From assembly GCA_022494885.1 (NCBI GenBank), contig JAGVSM010004555.1, positions 62,001-126,000 of the forward strand: a stretch of DNA of 64,000 bases. Reading direction: 5' to 3'. This document shows positions 1 through 11,157 of this stretch, piece after piece. The position numbers and the translations under genes are program-made. This stretch comes from Micrasema longulum. Lineage: Eukaryota > Arthropoda > Insecta > Trichoptera > Brachycentridae. Below the pieces are notes generated by a model. It saw only the letters and a program-made list of their open reading frames with translations. It made no database searches and was not told the origin of the DNA. How positions within the stretch are numbered: position 1 is the first letter of the stretch; the number at the start of each line of letters is the position of its first letter.

Positions 1-659
1 CACGTGACTAGAGAGACGGCTGCTTTATGAGATGATTTTCAGAAACAGTTAACTTCAGCCATTAAATGTAAATCTCTCGCATTCTGTATCTACTTACATA
101 TCTATTTATAGACTTTTAAAAAAATAGATTTGAAACGTAAGACATTTCTACCTCCGTGTTTTGTAGATACCAATGTTAAATGAATAAAACAACCTTGATT
201 TCATTTCTTATAAATTAATATTGATTATGTTATTTTTTTCATGAAATAAATACAAAGTGAATTGAACAGTATTTTATACTGAATCTGCTGAATCTGTTCG
301 TCAATTATATATCGGAATAAGAATCTGATGTTCCAAAAAAAAAAAAAATTGGTTCGATGGGAAAATATTTCTATTCTCAGGGAAAAAATAGTAAATATAT
401 ACTGTCGTATATAATAGTAAATATAACTGTCCGAGACATTTTTTCTGCCTGTATCTACCAACGCCTTTTGACGCTTTTTGCTTTTTATTTAATTTACAGT
501 AAGTAAAATACACGATATACTTTTAAAATAATGTCGCGGCTATTTAAGAAAAAAAAAACATTTAGGTAAATAAGGTACTTACTGATAATACCTATACAAA
601 TATCGTCAGGTACTTTTCTTTTAGTTGGTACCCAGTGACGTTAAAAATGTAGGAACATA
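1..659. other. AT-rich sequence, no gene recognised
   Basis: The stretch contains short A and T runs and no open frame with protein-like composition. I see no tRNA-like boxes, inverted repeats or known transposon motif here. Confidence 0.6.
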
Positions 660-755
660 AGTGCTTGGCCAAAGTGTAGAGCGTTTGACTTCCATGCAAA
701 CCGCTTAGTCAAATCGTGCCCACGCAGCAAACGCTTCGCACGATGGCCAAGCACT
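660..755. repeat. Inverted repeat with 12-bp arms
   Basis: AGTGCTTGGCCA at 660-671 is the exact reverse complement of TGGCCAAGCACT at 744-755. Between them lie weaker matching arms (GCGTTTGACT and AGTCAAAT). The block is richer in G and C than its surroundings. It could be the remnant of a foldback element or a short hairpin. I cannot assign it to a family. Confidence 0.5.
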
Positions 756-943
756 CACGCTTGGCCGTTACCCTATTTTATTTAAATAAAGAATTGTGTT
801 GATTGGTGTTCTTAATCGGTTGTTGTGTCGTTTTTTTCCAATATCGACGTTTTGGAATTCTATCTGCATCATTATTTCTCTATCCGCAACCTGTGGTTCA
901 CGAGTTCTTCAAACAACTGAAGTTGTACTTCAAAACAGCGTGT

Positions 944-1010
944 GATGATCATTTGATATATGAAGGTAAGATTATTGATTTTACGCTTCAGGTGCGCATT
1001 CAGAAACAGT
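944..1010 (-). repeat. Decayed SINE-A tail fragment
   Basis: Read on the minus strand, the segment matches the body of the SINE-A copies elsewhere in the window, including a degraded form of CCTGAAGCGTAAGACTGATC followed by the short segment before the CTGCGATTGG motif. No tRNA-like head remains. Confidence 0.5.
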
Positions 1011-2769
1011 AATTTTCTGTCCAAAGGATTAAGAATGTAGTTATGTGTGTAAAATTGAACAAGAATCCTGGACGGGTGTTTTCGACTCACAGGTAAAATT
1101 CCGTAAAAAGGATATGGTGGGAGGATTTGCACGCCTTAAGTGTATTGATTAGTTTGTTTTCTTGTCATGTTTGAAGTTCCATATTAGATTATTAGGTTAA
1201 AATTATATTGTTCAGGGTATTTAGGAAATCCAAAACTTCCGTTTAATCCTTCAATTTTTTTTAGCAAATATCTAGGATAAAGTACCTTTCAGCATGTCAA
1301 ACAACGCAATGTTGGAATAGTAATTAGTGTTTGCAAGGTTTTAAGTCGAATCAATTACCAACAATAAAAAATATTATGGCTTTATGAACGCTGTTTGTAT
1401 TGATATTATCTATAAATGAGCAAAAAACTTCATTGCTTTTTTTTATTAACATGCATATATGAGTAACAAATATTTAAATAATCCTTTTTCCAAATTTGAA
1501 AAAAGTAGGTTTATATTGAATGTCATAGTTCTTATCTAAAAAGTTTATTTTAATTTTTCTAGCTACATATTTATGTGACAAATAACTTTTTGAATGTTTG
1601 CTTCTTAACAATGCATTTTAAAAATATGTATTTATGAGTAACGTAATCAAATTCTCACTTTGGGAATTTTGAGAAAATTGTATTTTTATTCGACCTTTCT
1701 AAAAAAATATTTAGTTACGCGTACCGACCACTTAGTTTTTAATAACCGGTCAGTTTTGTTTCGTCGTGATATTTATTTAACTATTGTATTTTGAACTATC
1801 ACTTTATTTTTAAATAAATATGAAAATTCATGTTTCATTTTTTTAAATTATTTATTCGTTTTTGTAGAAAAAATACTAAATCTAAAACAAAAGTGACAAG
1901 ACAAACAAGTTAATAAAATATTTATCTTCTACACGATAAAATGTAGGAATTAGAAATGCATAATTCGTATGCACAATAAAAATAGATCATGTTTCTCGTA
2001 ATGCTTAGTTTTTTTTATATTTTAATTTTTTTCGTGATTTAACTATCATTTTATCCATAAAAGATGCAACTTGTTAAAATGATAAAACATACCTAACCAA
2101 CACTATTTATAATTTATGCTACATTTTTTTATGCTACAATATCTTATATTTTTTTTGTTCATTGTATTGAGATATTTTCAATCAAGTTTGGAGAATGAAA
2201 ATAATTGAAAAAAAGCAGGCTTAGTTTAGTAATTAAGAAACATAATTTAGAATATGCACATGTGTAATATACAAATTGAACAAATAAATAAGTTTATATA
2301 CTAGGTACTTAAATTATTTTAGATAATAGAAGCGGGTAGAGGATTGTGTCATTTGCCCAAACCAATTCTAAAATCTCTATTCAGTGGAGTTCATTTGTAT
2401 TTGTGTTGTATGTTTAAATTAGTTTTTGAATTTGTTTTATAAAATAAAAAATATGCATAAGGATAAATCATATGTAAGTATGAAAAGAATTTTGAAATGG
2501 TGGGTACAGTTGATTTAATATTTTGTCAATTTTCTGTACGTATGCAAAATTTTATTTCTGTATTGTCATTGGTAAAATTACATATTTTAAAAAGGGAAAA
2601 ATGAATAAATAAATATATAAATAGATAGTAATGTAAATTTACACAAGAAAAAAATAATAAATTCAGGACAATAACATGGATGAAACTATGTTTACAAAAC
2701 AAATTGATAGATCGGTTTATGATTTTCTTAGTATTTTCCGTAAATAGAAAATCTGGTCTCCTAAAAAAC
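1011..2769. other. AT-rich sequence, no gene recognised
   Basis: Very AT-rich DNA with no open frame of note, no tRNA-like boxes and no recognisable transposon remnant. Confidence 0.55.
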
Positions 2770-2930
2770 TCCCCCGCGCTTTTTTCAATATTCCACCCTT
2801 GCATGGTGTCGGTAAGGGGGCCCCCACCACGACATTCCAGCCAATCACAGCGCAGAGGGGCGGGGCCTCGAGCAAACAACATGGCGGCCTCACCCAAGCT
2901 GTAAGGAGCTTTTTTGTTTCCACACCCGAA
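2770..2930 (+). promoter_or_regulatory. GC-rich promoter-like block
   Basis: A sharp GC-rich island in AT-rich DNA. In order it carries CCAATCACAGCGC (a CCAAT-box-like motif), GGGGCGGGGCC (a GC box) and AACATGGCGGCC (a YY1-like motif containing an ATG). This arrangement resembles a TATA-less housekeeping promoter, but no downstream coding exon was recognised. The open frames across it on both strands look like by-products of its GC content. It could instead be a conserved enhancer or a fragment of an unrecognised repeat. Confidence 0.35.
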
Positions 2931-4977
2931 ACTATTTTCGCCCTGACGTTTGTTCCTTTGTGAAATTCTTACCTTACAAATCTGATTGATTCTAAGTGCG
3001 TTCTTGATTATTTCAACTTCGAAGCTTAATGATTTGTTCACATCATATTTTGTGCGGTGGATTGTGAGAAATGAAGTTTGTAATGTCAATACAATATGAG
3101 TCTTCGGTAAATGTGTGCTTCATTCGCCAATATTTACATTTAGGTAGGTAGCTAGTTTTTCGTTTAGCAATATTTGTCAGCCACCTGTTACGCAAGGTTT
3201 TTTGTTAATACAAGTGAAAACAATATAGGTATCTTCTAGCTACTCAAACAGATAATAGTTAGACAGTTTGGTAGGTACTAACATTTCATTGTTATTTTTA
3301 TTTTTTATAATATACGTTTTTTTGTATGTACAAAGTAACACGCAAATTACGCATTTTTCATAGTCCTGACAATAAAATAATTGTGTAAAATTGATATTAA
3401 TTAACCTACTTTCCTTCATAAGAATTATATTATCTATAAGATATTTATTTTACTATTTCATTTACCTCAGTCCTCTATAACTCCTTAATTGTTATGGTAA
3501 AAAATTGACAATAAAGATTATTAATTTATTTTTTAATTCAAAATATTAAAATATTACTCAATATTTTTCGCGCTTTTATAATTCATCTATAAAAATATTT
3601 ATCCGCACTTATGATCAAATAATACCAAACACAAAATCATTAGGTAATAATTGAAGTTCCGTAAATATATTATAAAACCGTAATTTGAAACATAAGTAAC
3701 TAACCTAACCTAATCATAACTGTCTTTTTTTCTTTATTTTCTAACTTCTTCCGTTGACGTGCTATATATAATAAAATTAAAACTTATATTTTTTTTATTA
3801 GTGATATATGAATACCTGATAAAATAATAGTAATATTTAATACTAAAACAAAGAAAGACAATATAATATTTTAAGGAACATAATTACTAGGTAAAATATT
3901 TTTTCAAGTATCTCAGATAAAAACCCTAAAATAAAAGATACATAAAAAACGGCTCTCAAATATGTAAGGAAATTAATATATTGTTAAATATTTAGTTACT
4001 TATGCGTTATCACTAGGTCGGTACTTTTAGGTAGATAGCCTTTCTATTTGTCCTTTCAACCTAGTACAATGGGTATAAAGTCCTATTTAATTAATATAAA
4101 AAACCAGGTACCTTAATAATAATAAAAAACTTTGTTTTTAATGCTGCTCTCTTTAATTTTTGAGTATACAAAGAAATTACCACTTGGTAGGTGTACATCT
4201 GATCCATTTTTATAGCCTCTAATATTTTTTATTAAAAATGTCGTTCATCAGTATTATTAGAAAATCTTTTTTCTTTTTTTTAATATTTCAAATGTCAAAC
4301 TAATATAACTAACCTACTTAAATCAATAAAATTCAAGAGGAGTTAGTGATACAAACTATACTACGGTCATTTTATTTATTGATTTTTTCACAAAACAATA
4401 TGCGGCATTATTGAAATGGTATTTTTTTTATCCAAAAAAATATTTTCATACGACGCAGATACGATTCAAACTACATATTCCGTTACTAGGTATCAAAAAT
4501 TACGCCTACAACACTCCATACTAAAATGTGATATTATAAATACGTCGTTCACACGTGTTTCATATTTCATGGGACGGATTTTTTCACACAGTCTTCCTAG
4601 ATAGTCACTTCCTACATATATTACCGTTTATCCCATAAATCAACCTTAATATTTTTGAAATTTGTGTAACAGTTTGATTTGACATCTCACGTATGTCAGA
4701 AATCAAGACTAGAAGTCTTTCGACGTTCCGCGTTAAATTTAATTAATTTCTATTACCTCGGCAACTGCAAATCTAAGTTCATTTTTTTAAATAAATAATT
4801 TGGCGTTTTTACGGCTTGCCAAAATAAGTAAAAAAAGATGCAAATTTACTTGTAGTTAGTAAATAACCGCTATGAATTATTATTTTTTTATTTGAAACGT
4901 TTAAATTATTTATCTAATCAATTAGAAAATATGAACATTTTACAGTAAAAATAAGTGTTGTTTTACTTTAATGAACC
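2931..4977. other. AT-rich sequence, no gene recognised
   Basis: About 2 kb of AT-rich DNA. A short CCTAACCTAA-type motif near 3707 is too short to be called telomeric. No repeats, RNA genes or coding segments were recognised. Confidence 0.5.
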
Positions 4978-5060
4978 GCTTCGTGGTTCCGTTTACTGTT
5001 AATTAATGGATTCTAGGTTCGTGGTTCAAACTCCACTCTACCGCAACCAGATCCCTATTT
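4978..5060 (+). repeat. Decayed SINE-B head
   Basis: Contains CGTGGTTCAAACTCCACTCT, which matches the B-box end and the following CACTCTACC of the SINE-B copies at 6988 and 7700. The A-box side is scrambled and the tail is missing after about 5060. Confidence 0.5.
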
Positions 5061-5650
5061 AGCACAGTTTTTTTTACGAATAACTAAAAAAACAATATCA
5101 ACTGAAGTTTCAGTGAACCATAAGATCGCTTGAAAATGTTCATTCAAATACTTTGCAGGGATATTTAACAAGTCCATTAAAATATGACTGTGAAATCGGT
5201 GTTATTTACATTTAAAGGTGGATTTAATAATTACCAGACGAAACATTTTACTTAGGTACTGCTATTCGAAGGATTTTATCGTGGTTATTAACGGCTTGTA
5301 GACTCCCGTAAATCCTTTTTTTTTCTTTCTGCAACATTTTTATGATCTTCTAACAGGTATCCTTGCAGAGGGGGATTTAGAATTCGTCGCCCACTCTTTT
5401 GTGTAACCTTTTTTTATGACCAACACAACAAGAACAACTACTCAATCATCACAGGAAAAAAATCGAAAGAAAGTTCTTGAAAGGTATTCATATTGAACAT
5501 GTAAGACTGATTTCAAAATATTTTATCAGTACTATTCAATGTTACATTTAGTGCCTAAAACATAAAATTGTATGTTGGATGTTAAAGTTAATTATGTCTG
5601 TTTTTTTATCCAAATGAAGTGAACAAGAGTATACGATAAAAAACAAGAAA
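5061..5650. other. No gene; possible hAT-like end
   Basis: No coding region was recognised. CAGAGGGGGATTTAGAATTC at 5366, followed by GTCGCCC, looks like the kind of end seen in some hAT elements. No partner end or 8-bp duplication was found, so it is not called as an element. Confidence 0.35.
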
Positions 5651-5824
5651 TTAGTCAGCAATGAATTTTCCTGCATAATTTTGCAAAAAAATTATATAAT
5701 TCATAACATATTCTCCGTACATTTCGCGAATATCGCAAACAGCTTTGGCAGCTTTATTCCCTCGATTAAACGCGACTAAAACGATGTGTCGAAAATGCTC
5801 ACTTTCGTCTACTTCATATTCCAT
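5651..5824 (-). pseudogene. Mariner-like transposase N-terminal fragment
   Basis: The minus-strand frame begins with ATG at 5824 and runs 57 codons to a stop at 5651. Residues 9-40 (EHFRHIVLVAFNRG, then a segment ending in REMYGE) match the first helix-turn-helix of mariner transposases, which recognises the terminal inverted repeat. The start resembles a real mariner start. After about residue 43 the similarity stops. The second DNA-binding helix and the DDD catalytic domain are absent and no terminal repeats were found, so this is a dead fragment. Confidence 0.75.
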
Positions 5825-6987
5825 TTTAAAGGCTTGTAAACAATATCTTGTAGAGCAGAAATTTTTTTTTCGCGTGTCTTATAACCTTAACCATTTTATT
5901 TTACTTTTGGTGCTTACCTTTAAATTTTGAAAAAAATTAGCATAACTTATGTTAACACCTAATATTAAAAATACTGAAATCGGTATATTGCAATTGCTAA
6001 TTAATAAAAAATAATAATAATAACAATAATAAATAATTTCCGGGAACCAACATAAATACTACTGTAGCAACAATACTACAACTCTAGCTACAACTCCTTT
6101 AATGAATATTTTGTAGCGAGTATTAAAGAAAATGGAAATAGTATAGGGACTGTAGATTAACAAATAATAAATACCAAAGACAAAAATGAACTTTTTTTCT
6201 TTAAAGAGATTACTAAGAATGGAAATTACTAAAAAGTCATTCTTAAAATCATAAGATCGAAATCATACCCAGATGGATTTACCATTAAAATATCAAGAGA
6301 TGCTATGCCAGTGATTGGTGAATATTTAGCTGACGTAATTAATAAATCTATAAAAATAGGGACAAATCTGCAGTCACGGAAAACATCAATAGTATCGCAA
6401 TACCAAAAATCGAGAATACTAAATAAGCTGAGAAATTCTGACCTATCAACACACTTCCAAAATATGAACAACTAAATGTTATAAATGTTTTCAACTATTC
6501 TTTGATTGTAATATTAAAACCCTATAAATTGTATAAATAGACGATGTCCGATAAAAAATAAACTTATGGAATTTATTGTAAAATATTAACTTGTTGAATT
6601 TCTGGAAGAGTATAGGAAAAATTCAAAATTGATTGGGATAAGAGGAAATGATTTTGAAACAGATTTCAAAAAACAAAAGTTAATAATATTATTTCAGATC
6701 CAATAAAAAATCATTTAGGAGTACCCCGAGGCTTAGTGCTAGGGGCCATATTGTTTATATTATTTATAAATGATATGGGTGAATCTTTAAAATATTGTCA
6801 AATTCAACTTTTTGCAGATGTTGCCCTAGTCTACATATCAGGAGATACTATACTACAGTGATAATTAAGATTAGTTATGATTTAAGAAATACATCTAAAT
6901 GGCTCAATGTGAATAAATTAAAAGATATATCGCAAAAATTAAAATCATGAATATTGGGAGAATAAATTAAACTCATTAAAATGAATC

Positions 6988-7175
6988 CGGTCATGGTCCC
7001 GTGGCTAGTGGCTCGGACTCACGGCTCAAAGGTCCGTGGTTCGAATCCCACTCTACCCCAACTTGATTCCAATTTTCTAATAGTGAGTTATTTACAGCCC
7101 GGTGAAAATGGCCTTCAAAATTAAATACTCGGGTTGATCATAAGAATGCAAATATTTATTTTTTAATAAAAACCC
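6988..7175 (+). repeat. SINE-B copy (tRNA-derived)
   Basis: The tRNA-like head has an A-box region (GTGGCTAGTGGC) and a B box (GGTTCGAATCCC), which together form an internal RNA polymerase III promoter. A body follows (CAACTTGATTCC, TAGTGAGTTATTTACA, GAAAATGGCC) and then an A/T-rich tail. It lies in the same orientation as the LINE it interrupts. Related copies are at 7700, 22232, 33461, 44441 and 48395. Confidence 0.85.
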
Positions 7176-7699
7176 CAAGGATAGATTATTAATATTGATA
7201 ATCTAAATATAAATTATATGGATAAAATAAAGTATCTTAGAGTTAACTTAGATAAATATCTAAATTTCAAAACACATTCTCATTACGTAACAAAAAAAAA
7301 CATTCATGGGACGATTGAGAAATGTAATAGAAATAATGAGTCGTGTTTTTATCTATAAAACAATCATATGTCCACACATAAATTTCTGTTCTTCCATTTT
7401 TTTTTATGTAGTGAAGGGAAAATTAAAAATAAGCAAATTCTTCAAAATAAGGCGATGAGGACCATACTAAAAAAAAATGTATTCTAATGTAGTAAAAATG
7501 CACAAAAAATGGGCTTGCTCACAGTAAAGCAATACATAATATATATTGTAGTATTTTTATACATAAAATAATTAAGGGGATAAATAAAATAGAATACATA
7601 ATCAAATTTAACCAATGATGTCACACATACGTGAATGAAACTAGGGACAAAATAAAAGATAAGATTACCAATGAGGAGAAAAACTGAGTCTCAAAAAAT

Positions 7700-7851
7700 C
7701 GGGCTGTGGTCCGGTGTGGCTAGTTTCTAGGACTCACGGACCAAAGGTCTGTGGTTCGAATCCCCCTCTACCCCAACTTGATTCCATTCGCTAATAGTGA
7801 GTTATTTACAACTCGTTGAGAATGGCCCTCATTCTTTTTCAATAAAAAAAA
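7700..7851 (+). repeat. SINE-B copy (tRNA-derived)
   Basis: The head runs from GGGCTGTGGTCCGG to the B box GGTTCGAATCCC, followed by CTCTACCCCAACTTGATTCC, TAGTGAGTTATTTACAACTC and GAGAATGGCC, ending in an A run near 7851. It sits inside the C-terminal part of the LINE remnant, whose coding homology resumes just downstream. Its B box is intact. Confidence 0.85.
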
Positions 7852-8282
7852 CTCATTTTATAAGGGATTGAAGCTGTACAATGAGTTACCCAAAGAAATA
7901 GAAAGCTTCAAAGAAATAGAATATTTCAAATAAATTTTAATAAATATGTTCTTGAGAAATTTTGATAAAAAAATATATTTGTTGTTAAAAATTTATACTA
8001 CTACTTTAGATTTTTTAAACAAACTTAACAAAGCATAAATAAATCAAAATAAATAGTAAAAATAACAACGCAACCTTCTATGAACTGCACTATTAAGTTC
8101 GGGTAATGAAATTTTTATTTCAAAATTTAGTTGCATGTCTATTAGGGTTGGTACATTTACAATTTATACATTCTTATCCATAAAATACTGTTCATTGTGA
8201 AATAGCAGGACAAGAGTTGTCGACTCGATGCTGCCTTTAGGTAAAAATCCTGAAAAGGGGAATCGAGTGGAAATAAGTCTTA

Positions 8283-9050
8283 CTCCAGGTATACTGGTTG
8301 GTGTGTTCGCCTTTCATTCTTCCTAGGTTAGATTCCTTGTGGAATGGACGTCAAATATTGGTTTTAAAAATGCGGTTCAACACTGCAGTATATAATTGTT
8401 CCTGAGCCTTACAATGGAAAGTTAAGAGGGTTATCTTCAATTGTCCATAAAGTAAAATCGAAACTTTCTTTTCGAAAATATGAATGAGTAGTTATATTTT
8501 TGTTTCAAACGTGTTTAATGAGGACATAGGACTTCAAAAAAATTATTGAACTCAAACGCGGTAAAAAATAGAGCATTTAATTGTACGCAAAAGTTTCTCG
8601 AAAATGTATTGACATGTGTTGTGATAGGTTTCCGGGAAGCCATTTATTTCAATTTTTAGTGTATTTTGATAGCTATGGAGCTCTCCGTAAAAAGGTCAGG
8701 AAAATTTATTGATGAGAACCAGTGACGTCACGAACGGAGGAATTAAAAAATTGCAGAACGATAAAAAACATAGCGATGAGAATTCGGCACATAAAATAAT
8801 TATTTAAAAATTTTTGGCTATGTTAAAAAAAGACCACTGAACTTCCTCATGACAAATTACTGACGAAGATATCTTCAATTTCTATACAAATATGCACATT
8901 AACAATAAAAAATTCGATTTTACTTTATAGATAATTGAAGATAACCCTGTTAACGTCTTATTCTAATCGGGGCCCAGGACTGAAGAGTAAGAATGATCAC
9001 CTTGCCATCCAATTGAGAAAAATATCTAAATGCTCGAGGTAAACGATAAT
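8283..9050 (+). repeat. SINE-E copy split by an inverted-repeat element
   Basis: The left part (8283-8404) is tRNA-like, with a B box TAGGTTAGATTCC and a body GGACGTCAAATATTGGTTTT. The right part (about 8977-9050) resembles the shared SINE tail: GGACTGAAGAGTAAGAATGA then TCACCTTGCC. The intervening sequence has its own inverted ends, so I infer that one SINE was split by a later insertion. The junctions are imprecise and no duplication could be read. Confidence 0.5.
8409..8965. mobile_element. Inverted-repeat element, unassigned family
   Basis: The arm at 8409-8463 and the reverse complement of 8912-8965 share AGGGTTATCTTCAATT and ATAAAGTAAAATCGAA. I counted roughly 43 of 54 positions matching. 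The 450-bp interior has no coding homology and contains TGACGTCA at 8723. A third arm copy lies at 21249. This is the form of a non-autonomous DNA transposon. Its superfamily is unknown because the ends and target duplication are not resolved. Confidence 0.65.
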
Positions 9051-9476
9051 GTCGATAATTATAATTGCCAACACAATAGTTATTTGCAATAATACATAAT
9101 TATTATTTTATAAAATTATTCCAACGATGTCATAAAGATAACTTACTACCTACCTTACCGAGGATAAAATAATCTACTTATGGCGTTGATGGATTGAATT
9201 TATATTATGCAGATATTATCAAACTTTGCTAATTTATTATATAAATCGTTACTAAATAATGCATTGCCGGTTCTTCTGTTAAACAGTCGTATGGCTTTTA
9301 CTTTTTAAATTATCTTTACCATTATCTAGGTTTTAAGATTAAATTAATTCATACCGGTTTATCCTGTTAATCCGTAGAAATTTTCGTAAAAAGATATTGA
9401 ATTCAAAGCATTTTTAAATTGACAAGCACCTAAGCACAGTTTTTGGTGAGACATATAACAATGTAAATGAGCTGTA
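9051..9476. other. AT-rich sequence, no gene recognised
   Basis: No coding, RNA or repeat feature recognised. Confidence 0.5.
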
Positions 9477-9545
9477 AAACTCGCCGTAAAAGTCGCGGGT
9501 TCGATTCCCACTAGATTCAAGAAATATTTTTTCTATTTAGATTAC
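9477..9545 (+). repeat. SINE head fragment
   Basis: GCGGGTTCGATTCCCACT is a canonical B box, preceded by a weak tRNA-like half. The following sequence does not match the tails of the other SINE families in the window, so this is either a separate family or an isolated tRNA-related fragment. Confidence 0.5.
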
Positions 9546-10288
9546 CAATTGGTGTATGCATGTAATGTAGCCCCGTAAAAAAGAGGCTAAGCGGTTTTAT
9601 TCCTTAAAATATATTTCTAAATATTTTAATTCCTACATATTACCTACTGTTTGCATTTAAATATGACTAAACCGCATTGCTAGAAAAAAAATATAATGTT
9701 TATGTAAATTGTCCTCGCAAAAAAAGGGACACAGAACTTTCAACGTGTTACTTTTTATATGCCATGTGCTCAAAGAAGGGACCTAATATAGAATGTTCAT
9801 TCACCATACATAATCCTTGAATCGGACCATAAATGTATTTTTTTAACACATGCAGTGCAATTATGTTTGTATTATATAGTTATTTGATTATATGTTTGTA
9901 TTAAAAAGTAATTGTACATGGCAAAAATCCATATTTGGATTTTTTTCGCCAGGTTAATTAGTATCTATTATAAAAAAAAGAAAATGATAAAAAAAAAAAC
10001 ATATTTTCAACATAAACCTTTTCTATACTTAGCAACGCAACTGACTAAAATATACGATTACAATGGTAAATAATAGCAAAGAATATCCGGGCTTGGCATA
10101 AATGATATTATAATTATTTCGTTACACCGAAAGCTGAGCGACAAATCAAGAAATCTCCATTCGAAAAAATCGTCTTAGCCATCATAGAGTCGCCCAAAAA
10201 AACTGGTGCCGTGATGCCTCTAAAACACTTTCAGCAAACAAAAATAATACTTTGGGTGATTTTTTCATGTTTAATTATTTTTTATTTC
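9546..10288. other. AT-rich sequence, no gene recognised
   Basis: No coding, RNA or repeat feature recognised. Several A runs are present. Confidence 0.5.
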
Positions 10289-10553
10289 GTCAGCCTCGTG
10301 GTGTAGTGGTCAACTTGTTTGCCTACCATGCAAGAGGTCTCGGATTCGATTCCCTACATGGTTGACATGAAATATTTATTCAAAACGGTTTTTTCATACC
10401 AGAATATTTCATAGTCCCTGGACTGGTACCTGAAGCGTGAGACTGATCATCTTGCGTTAATGTGACAAAAACGATCAAGATACACTGCGACTGATGTACT
10501 AATGCAGTGCCTTATTCACCATTGGGTGCGGAAAGGGAATAATGATGACACTT
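10289..10553 (+). repeat. SINE-A copy (tRNA-derived)
   Basis: The tRNA-like head has the A box TGGTGTAGTGGTC and the B box GGATTCGATTCCC. An anticodon-arm-like TTGCCTACCATGCAA folds into a short stem, and its loop carries ACC, a glycine-like pseudo-anticodon. The body follows (GACATGAAATATTTATT, ACTGGTACCTGAAGCG, GATCATCTTGCG, GCAGTGCC, ATTGGGTGCGGAAAGGGAA) and ends in ATGATG-like repeats. It is one of five well-preserved copies. Confidence 0.9.
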
Positions 10554-10829
10554 TATTTACCAGCTTACATATTGTATTTACTATTTAGTATATTGTATTT
10601 ACAGTTTACATATTGTATTAGTAAAACTATCTTAATTTATTGTATATATATATATATATGTTATTTCTTAACTGTTTCATTGTATTTTTAAAGTATAGTT
10701 GCCTTTGCACTACAATATGTAAGGCATTTTTTTTAATGAATTACTAATACATTTTTTCCTTAATCTTTGGCATGAATATGAAAAAAGAGACAAAATAATT
10801 TACTGTATAATTAATAGACAAGTGATACT

Positions 10830-10906
10830 TAAGTCCACCAATTTAGAATAACCAACTACCGGTTTCATTACTATCGCGATATCTTTGAGAATGGTATATT
10901 TATTAT
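10830..10906 (+). repeat. Half copy of the 37.4-kb foldback element
   Basis: CCGGTTTCATTACTATCGCG followed by ATATCTTTGAGAATGGTATA matches the reverse complement of the right half of the foldback element at 37418-37624. The TATTTATTATAAAATAAAAT just after it resembles that element's terminus. Only one arm is present. Confidence 0.55.
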
Positions 10907-10941
10907 AAAATAAAATGTAATTCAAAGTAAAAATAAATTTG

Positions 10942-11157
10942 ACAGGCGTCGTGGCGCAGTTGGTTAAACGGCAAACTGTAAAACTGGCGTCCCGAGTTGG
11001 ATTCCCCCAGTTGCAAGAAAAAAACTCAACCATGATTTTTCCTCAATCGGTCTGGGTATTGTGGTGTATTATTCATAACCTTCTTCTGTATCCTTTCTTT
11101 ATCACCTGCTGACAAGCCTTTAGAATTGAGACTTAAAACGGTCATTTTTTTTTTTTA
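10942..11157 (+). repeat. SINE-C copy (tRNA-derived)
   Basis: The head GGCGTCGTGGCGCAGTTGG carries an A box and the B box is GAGTTGGATTCCC. The body includes CCAGTTGCAAGAAAA, TCGGTCTGGGTATTGTGGTG and CACCTGCTGACAAGCC, and ends in a T run. Its tail is unrelated to those of SINE-A and SINE-B. Other copies are at 25871 (+) and 54696 (-). Confidence 0.85.

Larger units (their letters stand above)
6170..8010 (+). mobile_element. Decayed CR1/Jockey-like LINE with two SINE insertions
   Basis: A plus-strand reverse transcriptase remnant broken by stops and shifts. Pieces in order: an early RT block near 6190-6470 (KSYPDG for the usual SPDG, DVINKSIKIGT, then a degraded PINTLP motif); the motif B region near 6720 (GVPRGLVLGAILFILFINDM, with Q, S and P replaced); a degraded YADD region (LFADVALVYISGD) near 6810; then KIKYLGVNLD-like, PHINFCSS-like and NKAMRTIL pieces at 7220-7480. 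The C-terminal KLYNELPKEIESFKEIEYFK piece lies at 7870-7930. SINE-B copies interrupt it at 6988 and 7700. No intact frame remains. Confidence 0.8.

Noticed and set aside
2526..3089. 187-residue minus-strand open frame
   Set aside because: It crosses the GC-rich island, has no recognisable domain, and its two halves are AT-driven low-complexity sequence.
3700..3720. Telomeric repeat (CCTAA)n
   Set aside because: Only two units, compatible with chance.
10341..10353. Possible functional tRNA gene
   Set aside because: All tRNA-like segments have mismatched acceptor stems and continue into repeated tails, so they are SINE heads.
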